From assembly GCA_014058105.1 (NCBI GenBank), contig JACGCM010001710.1, positions 62,001 to 126,000 on the forward strand: a stretch of DNA of 64,000 nt, given 5' to 3'. The notes beneath the pieces are model-generated. The model was not told where the DNA came from, did no database searches, and saw only the letters and a list, made by a program, of their open reading frames with translations. The translations under genes and the position numbers were made by a program. This document shows positions 58,501 to 64,000 of the stretch, piece by piece; the stretch's first letter is position 1; the number at the start of each line of letters is the position of its first letter. This DNA is from Kingdonia uniflora. Taxonomy: Eukaryota; Streptophyta; Magnoliopsida; Ranunculales; Circaeasteraceae.

Positions 58501-60566
58501 CAGTCATTAAATAAACTACGTCTTCCAAATTTGAGAATATCAATGAAGACTTTTTATTTAGTTAGTTTCTTGTGATGCTAGTTTAATCGGATGCTTATGA
58601 CTCATCAACAACACAGTTAGAATTTTATGCTGGCTTAAGAGTATTAATTTAGCATCTAAATTTTTCATAAATTGGACTAGAAGTCTAAGGGATTGAGCTA
58701 GAATCTAAAGATGTTGGTTGAACTTCTTGAATGAACAAAAAAATGGAATATAAATGTTGAATAATAGAAGATCTTTGATGTTCTTTGGCAACTAAGATCA
58801 GGGTGGAGGGAAATTGTCTTCATCACTTATAGATTTATAGTAAATTCCATGATCATGGGGTCTCCCAATTTTTCAGAGATCTCATCTCTACTACATCTAA
58901 ATTCGCTAGTTAGCTCCATGGACTTAGTGGAACGCAGTTACCATTTTCGAGTTACTTTTTTGGCTAGACACTCTTATAGACATCAACACTTAAGATTTAG
59001 TGCGCTGCCTTACTTTCACTCCAATGTCTATAGATGTTTTATCTACCATAAATGGAGCTGCCAAAACTAAAATGGTGAAAAGCTCGCGATCTCGCGAAAC
59101 ATGCACCTCAGATTGTGATATATATATATATATATTGTGGTATGGTGATATATCACACGATATCGAGCCATTTAACTGTTAGATCATCCTACGACATTAA
59201 ATAAGAAACACGGCATTACTTCATTTACTCTCAACAATAATTGTTTATCTAAGCAAACGGTGATAATATCATACCACGAGATAGATAAATCTTAAAAGGA
59301 GGCTTGAATGGTTGAGTCTCGTATAGACAGTAAAGGCAGTAGAGCCCACCGATTTTTTGTGATAGAGATCCCGTACAAAGCATGTGACCTGCATATAACA
59401 TTTATAGATGAAAATTTAGGGTGTAAATGAAGCCTCCACGTGACAAAATTGATAAATCGAAGATAAAAAACTAAGTAACTAAATAACCCACTGGATAGTT
59501 ATGATTCAGTAACTTCCTAATAAGATAAAAGAACACAGCTGCTACATTATCATACAAATACTATTTTATTTTTTCTCTTTTTTCCATCTTCATCGATATT
59601 GTGAAACAAATTGGGATGAAAAAGGCTTGTGGTGATGACTGCCAATATGAATAAAGTCTTAATTGCTTGGACCACTAGAATTGAATGTCTTAGTAGAGAG
59701 TGGCTCTAGCATGTTCTTTTATCGAGACCAAAGTGCCAAAAACAGGGCGAAATAAGAGGAACAGTCACAGGAAATCCCCAACTGTAAATCAGTCTACCAA
59801 ATGATGTCATTGGATACATCCATAGGGTGGTTACGCAGACGGAGCACCTTAAGATTAACAGTCAACGGGTGTTGTTATGTAGGCTTCTTCAGAGGTATGT
59901 TAAAATCACCTGCAGCATCTTGTGGATTTCTACTGCGAGTTAGGATCATTTACTTCATACTTGAAAGCCATCACTACCACGACAATAGTTAGGGTCATAA
60001 AATTGGTATAACAGTCAACTCAACCTCCATGGATCAAGTCACAGACAAGGCGCTAATGCTTTATTATCTAGGCCCAAACCAATATCTTGCTGCTAACCCT
60101 GACCATTTTATCCCTTTTGCATTTCATGAAACCAATCCACTAATGCTTCTTATACATATTTACTCCCCTCTCCCCTGGAAAAATAATCTCTTCCTGTGTT
60201 ATGATCGATGTTAAATTAACACACACCATTACGCACAACGCTCTTACAACTAAAGGCAACCCCGGGAATGATTCCCGTGAAGTACTAGTGCCTATAAGCT
60301 TTTTTCGCTTCTATCAATGAAATTGATTTACCAATAACAATTTTAGGGAAACAAAGACATAATGAGGCAAGTAAGAGCATACCAATTGAATGGGCATACA
60401 ACGATTGCATGAAGAACCCCAAATTGGTTGTAGGCTTGGCCTCATAAATAAACGAGAACTTGCGAGCTAACCAAACTCTCTTCATATCAGCTAAAGTTGT
60501 CGAATTATACCGCGCAAATTCCTTGATAAGCTCATCAATGTCCTTCTTAAATGGCGTGAGATCCAT
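55531..60566 (-). CDS. SNAP43/SNAPC1-like subunit of the snRNA-activating protein complex, complete, 6 exons, 293 aa
   Basis: SNAPc binds the upstream promoter element of snRNA genes and supports their transcription by RNA polymerases II and III in the nucleus. Exons: 60383-60566, 59275-59388, 57880-58078, 57721-57766, 56932-57007, 55531-55793; sum 882 bp, GT-AG junctions, phases agree. The protein reads MDLTPFKKDIDELIKEFARY, ADMKRVWLARKFSFIYEA, FFMQSLYAHSIG, GGLYCLYCLYETQPFKPPFK, IYLSRGELKKLRILVADAKE, LPALVKRMLDRNLFLFGSVD, then STEYAAAKELAIK and ASKLIDVQNIEHIAENKKL. It ends with an acidic tail (ENPNEEDDEELDEYGRELED). The N-terminal two thirds match the SNAP43 domain. Exon 2 was found only by homology, since it is too short to stand out. 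No damage is seen; the gene looks functional. Confidence 0.9.
59119..59135. repeat. TA microsatellite in SNAP43 intron 2
   Basis: Short pure (TA)n. Confidence 0.85.
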
Positions 60567-62867
60567 TGCGACACCAATTTTCACAAACCTAATAAGATCC
60601 AACAATTACATGAAAGATCAAAAACAAAACTCAATAATTGAAACTTTGAAATAAGAGTTGACAAATTACTTCTATCCAAACCGAGACATACACTAGGGAG
60701 ATAGCAACTTCTCCATAACTATTCCTGATATGCATCGAGATTCTACCCTCCACACAAGAAAGCACAAGTGCATATGATTCTAAAACTTATGCACCAACCA
60801 ACACCATATAATATTGCTTGTATTACCCTATTGAACTCCGTTACTCCATTACGCAAATCCACCTAATGTTCATAGTTTAATTCCAGCAAAAAAAAATAAA
60901 AATTAAAGAATAGCATTCATAGGGAGTGTAGGACATTTGGGTTATAAACCGAGACATCTTAATAAGAGTAACTACAACTCCAAATATAATTCTCCCCAAA
61001 CCGATTGTGCAAACCTACAAATAGAGGCAACATTTCTAATTGGACATGGAGCAATCGTTGAAGAAACAAATTGAGTTGATTATTAGAATAATTACAACTA
61101 CAAACAGAAGAGTTGTTACTATGACAAATTAAAATGGGTTTGGGGAAATTGTTACCTTATGATCAAATTGTGGCTTTAGATTGTAGAATTGAAGATTGAG
61201 GAACCCTAGAAATTTGATTTAATTTGAGTTTTAGAGACCCTAGAAATTTGAATAACTGTTAGCAGAGAGGTGAAGGGGGGAAATAAAAGAAAATTAGCGG
61301 GAGTGAAATCTATGATGCTGTTAAACATGTTAGTATACCATAACACGGTGTAAAACGACCAAACTTCTTTTGGCTATAAATTCGGTAACCGGAGGGAATG
61401 ACCGTGGATGTTAGTGGTGGGAGTTGCAACAACAACAACAAAAGTTGTCGTAGTTCCAAAGAGATAGAAATTGTGGAGGATTAATTTCGTTGAGAAAGGA
61501 TGAGGGACTTGCATGCAGAATTGTGAGAAAGAATGAAAGAGAGAGAGGAGGCTATGATGAGGGTGAGAGATCGCGAGGGAGAGATAAATTTGGAGAGGGA
61601 ATCGCAAGGGAGAGAAAGTGGTAACAGACAGACAAGACGTCGTTTTGATTAACACGGTAACATTTTCTTTGGGGGTGGTATTTACGTTTTCAATGTATTT
61701 TCTCACTACATCTCCATGTATTTGTTACTAATTCTCTCTTTAAAATCTCATTCAAACACCTTAAGACCTAGTACCATGCATCATGCAATGTAATTTGAGA
61801 GTCAGAAGCTTATCGTATGGTTAATACCTTGGCTAAAACTTTCTGTCCAATGGATTTCCCTCCAAATGTGTGTTTTCAAGACTGAAGAAAATAAACAGCA
61901 GGTAGCTTATACGGTCGAAGCAGAAATGGGCATTACAAAGAACCATAGTGTATGTCATTTTCAACTTCCACATCCGTTGGTCGAATCACTATTATTCATG
62001 CAAAAATTAATAGCACAAAGTAACTAAGTTTCCCAGTGGCCACTATTCTCACAATAACATAATTCTAGTACTTTATTTTCCATAATCAAATTAACAGATG
62101 TCACAATTTTTTTAGGGCAACAAAGCGTAAATGACTACAACCATAATCAAATTTGATGAAGCTTTACATAGCCAAATAGGTAAATTGTGAGTAGCCCTAT
62201 ACATTAATCAATTCTCATTTCCCCCCTTATATTTTAAATACTAGCGATCAACTTCAAAGTTCATCTTCTCGACTATATTGGTCTGAATAGATTCAATGTC
62301 CTGCCGATGCATTCTCTAAATCTTTCATTCACCGCAATAAATTTATTCATTCGTCATTTTATGTAATCTCCAAGAAATTTGTTACTCTGTTTCAAAAGAA
62401 GAAAACAAAAGCAAACACAATGAACTATATCAGTAAGAGCATCGCCAATAATTAGATATCCAAGAATGTAAAATAGGTAATAAAAACTACACAGACCATC
62501 ACTTGACTAGTTCCCTTACAGCGAGATAGGACTGAATGAGTGTATCTGTGGGATAAACACTACATACCTCAACAGTTTTTTAGCAACTTCATTTCGCCCA
62601 TTCCGTTTTTTGCCTTTACATTATCTTAGATTCCAGTTCAAAATGCTAAAACTTAAACATTTTGGCTGTTTTTCTATTGACCATTTGTAAACCTGGCAGT
62701 TTTTTTTTTGTTTTTTTTTGCCTTTAAGACGTTTTTTTTTTAAGGATTATAACCCTTTTTGCTAACCAACCAAGATACTCAAATAACAAAGGTAGAGATG
62801 GTTTACTCACATAGATATATTTGTCAGGAAGCATCAACCTAATCCAGTAAATGTTGGAACATTTAAG
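60567..62867. other. Intergenic: SNAP43 5' leader/promoter and AFG1-like 3' flank
   Basis: 2.3 kb without a recognised gene. A CT/GA-rich stretch at 61500-61620 and CAACAACAAC at 61426 look like leader-type sequence. The minus frame at 61374-61706 has no recognisable domain. T-rich runs lie at 62700-62745. Confidence 0.45.
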
Positions 62868-63248
62868 TCAGCATGCAACTTGTGTTTGTCGTTGGAAGTA
62901 GGGATGGAGAGAAGAAACTCCGTTTACGTAGAGAGGCGTCTGCATTTCAATTAAGCGTGAGACCTACACAAATGTATTTCCACGTTTAGTACATGTCGTA
63001 TCAAATTCGTGTACATTCTCTCCTAGGAAATGCAAGAGGTACTAAAAATACATGGGAAAATAAATAGAAGCACCAAAGTCAGGTATAGTACAGTTAAACT
63101 ACTTACAGCTCGGCGGAAGGCAAACATCTCCTCGTGGCTAGATAACATGGATATAATACTAGATGCTTCAGTATCTGAATCCACACTGCTTCGTGCTAAG
63201 ACATCTCTACGAAGTCCGCCGCCTTCTGTCTCGCCTTCAAATTGGAAA
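62868..63248 (-). CDS. AFG1/LACE1-like AAA-type ATPase, last two exons of a second copy
   Basis: Exon 63107-63248 encodes FQFEGETEGGGLRRDVLARS, then ASSIISMLSSHEEMFAFRRA. Exon 62868-62963 encodes VSRLIEMQTPLYVNGVSSLH, then PYFQRQTQVAC and stop TGA (62868-62870). The acceptor (TTTTCCAG), donor (GTAAGTAG) and final acceptor (TTTGTGTAG) are good and the frames are open in phase. This is the C-terminus of the same family as the remnant at 26193-35795, supplying exactly the kind of exon missing there. As both lie on the minus strand and this one is upstream, they cannot be halves of one gene; earlier exons of this copy are expected right of position 64000. None were found in 63249-64000. Confidence 0.8.
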
Positions 63249-64000
63249 CTGGAAAAGAAAGGAGATACATGCTAACGCCAAAGAGAACATCATCTCGTCA
63301 ACCCAGAAAGTCATCACCAAAAGAGATGGTAAAACCCTTATACTTTAGACAAGCATATCACATATTATAGAAGTTGTCATAAAACAGGTGAAAGACGTGT
63401 CTACTTGCTAACGCTAATTTGTGTGACCATATTTCCTTCCCAATGGAAACTATATGAAGAAATGCCATATGAACATAAATGAGTTAAGCAGATTTTCGTC
63501 AGTCATGATTCAAGAACGGCAGAAATAAAACAAAGTTTTTTGAAGCTTGATTGACCATAATAATTATATAACAGCTCAAATCAGCATATGCAAAGCTTCT
63601 GTTGACAGTTGACTGGCTATTTTGGATCAATTGGGTAGTGCCAGTAAGAAAGCACTGGTTGGCCCAAAAAATGTCCACTCCACTAGTGAGTCAAAAAAGG
63701 TAACTTTTTCATAACGGGAACTTCCATGTTGCCCATTATTAATTTTCAACCCTACAGAAATCTAGGGTCCCAAACAAAACCAAAAATAGGGACATTATGA
63801 AAGTGTGAAAATAGAAGCGTTTTATTGCTTTAGACTATTTTGATGTTTAAGATGATTCTATGAGGATTTTCTTAAGACTTTTAACCACCATTTTATGTTC
63901 AATGTTCGTATTTCTGGATTTTGCAATAATGTGAACCAAGTAAAATCTTTTCTGTGATTTTGTGGCTCTTCTGTTCCCTACTTTCTTCACTTTGCATAGT
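63249..64000. other. Presumed intron of the second AFG1-like copy
   Basis: No exon resembling the conserved ELFQGT...LFDLE region was read on the minus strand up to the window edge. Otherwise featureless AT-rich sequence. Confidence 0.4.

Noticed and set aside
61374..61706. 110-codon minus frame upstream of SNAP43
   Set aside because: CT-rich leader-like sequence giving Ser/Pro/His-rich translation; no domain and no homologue recalled.

Overview
The window is nuclear DNA of a flowering plant, most likely a eudicot. It is AT-rich, its genes are split by GT-AG introns, and introns and spacers are packed with plant transposable elements. The proteins encoded are plant housekeeping types: a Brittle1-like carrier, plastid pyruvate dehydrogenase E1 beta, an AFG1-like ATPase, a dienelactone hydrolase, an AXI1-type O-fucosyltransferase-family protein and SNAP43. 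I see no tRNA, rRNA, CRISPR array or bacterial-style operon. Exon models come from homology recalled from the families plus splice sites, phase and open frames read in the sequence; no search was run.

1-13 kb. A Brittle1-like carrier exon (minus, 2585-3178) has its remaining exons either left of the window or lost. To its right is a nested transposon stack. A decayed Ty1/copia element (4020-5471 plus 12553-12960) is split by a 7.1 kb minus-strand Ty3/gypsy element (5472-12552) with a perfect GACAT duplication. The gypsy element has gag and protease but no reverse transcriptase or integrase.

13-26 kb. A dead but recognisable plastid PDH E1 beta gene (13111-17475, minus) is followed by MITEs (17785-18264, 23560-24006), a hAT element (18506-19401), a second copy of sequence flanking the Brittle1 exon (22690-23545) and a LINE-derived RNase H fragment.

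26-36 kb. An AFG1-like ATPase gene (minus, 26193-35795) is represented by internal exons only. A 2.2 kb LTR element and a solo LTR sit in one intron, and an NLR gene fragment lies just upstream. Two 3' exons of another AFG1-like copy lie at 62868-63248.

37-61 kb. This is the conserved genic part, with three intact gene models. A dienelactone hydrolase gene (36899-43005, minus, 239 aa, with a 22 bp microexon) is head-to-head with an O-fucosyltransferase-family gene (43421-54671, plus, 440 aa). That gene is tail-to-tail with SNAP43/SNAPC1 (55531-60566, minus, 293 aa). Their introns carry a 500 bp TRIM, several hAT elements, a 1.1 kb Helitron and a roughly 3.8 kb compositionally foreign island full of short dispersed repeats, possibly a mitochondrial insertion.

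The genes do not form one pathway: they are independent housekeeping functions. The coherent story of the window is gene decay, fragment duplication and layered transposition around three intact genes.
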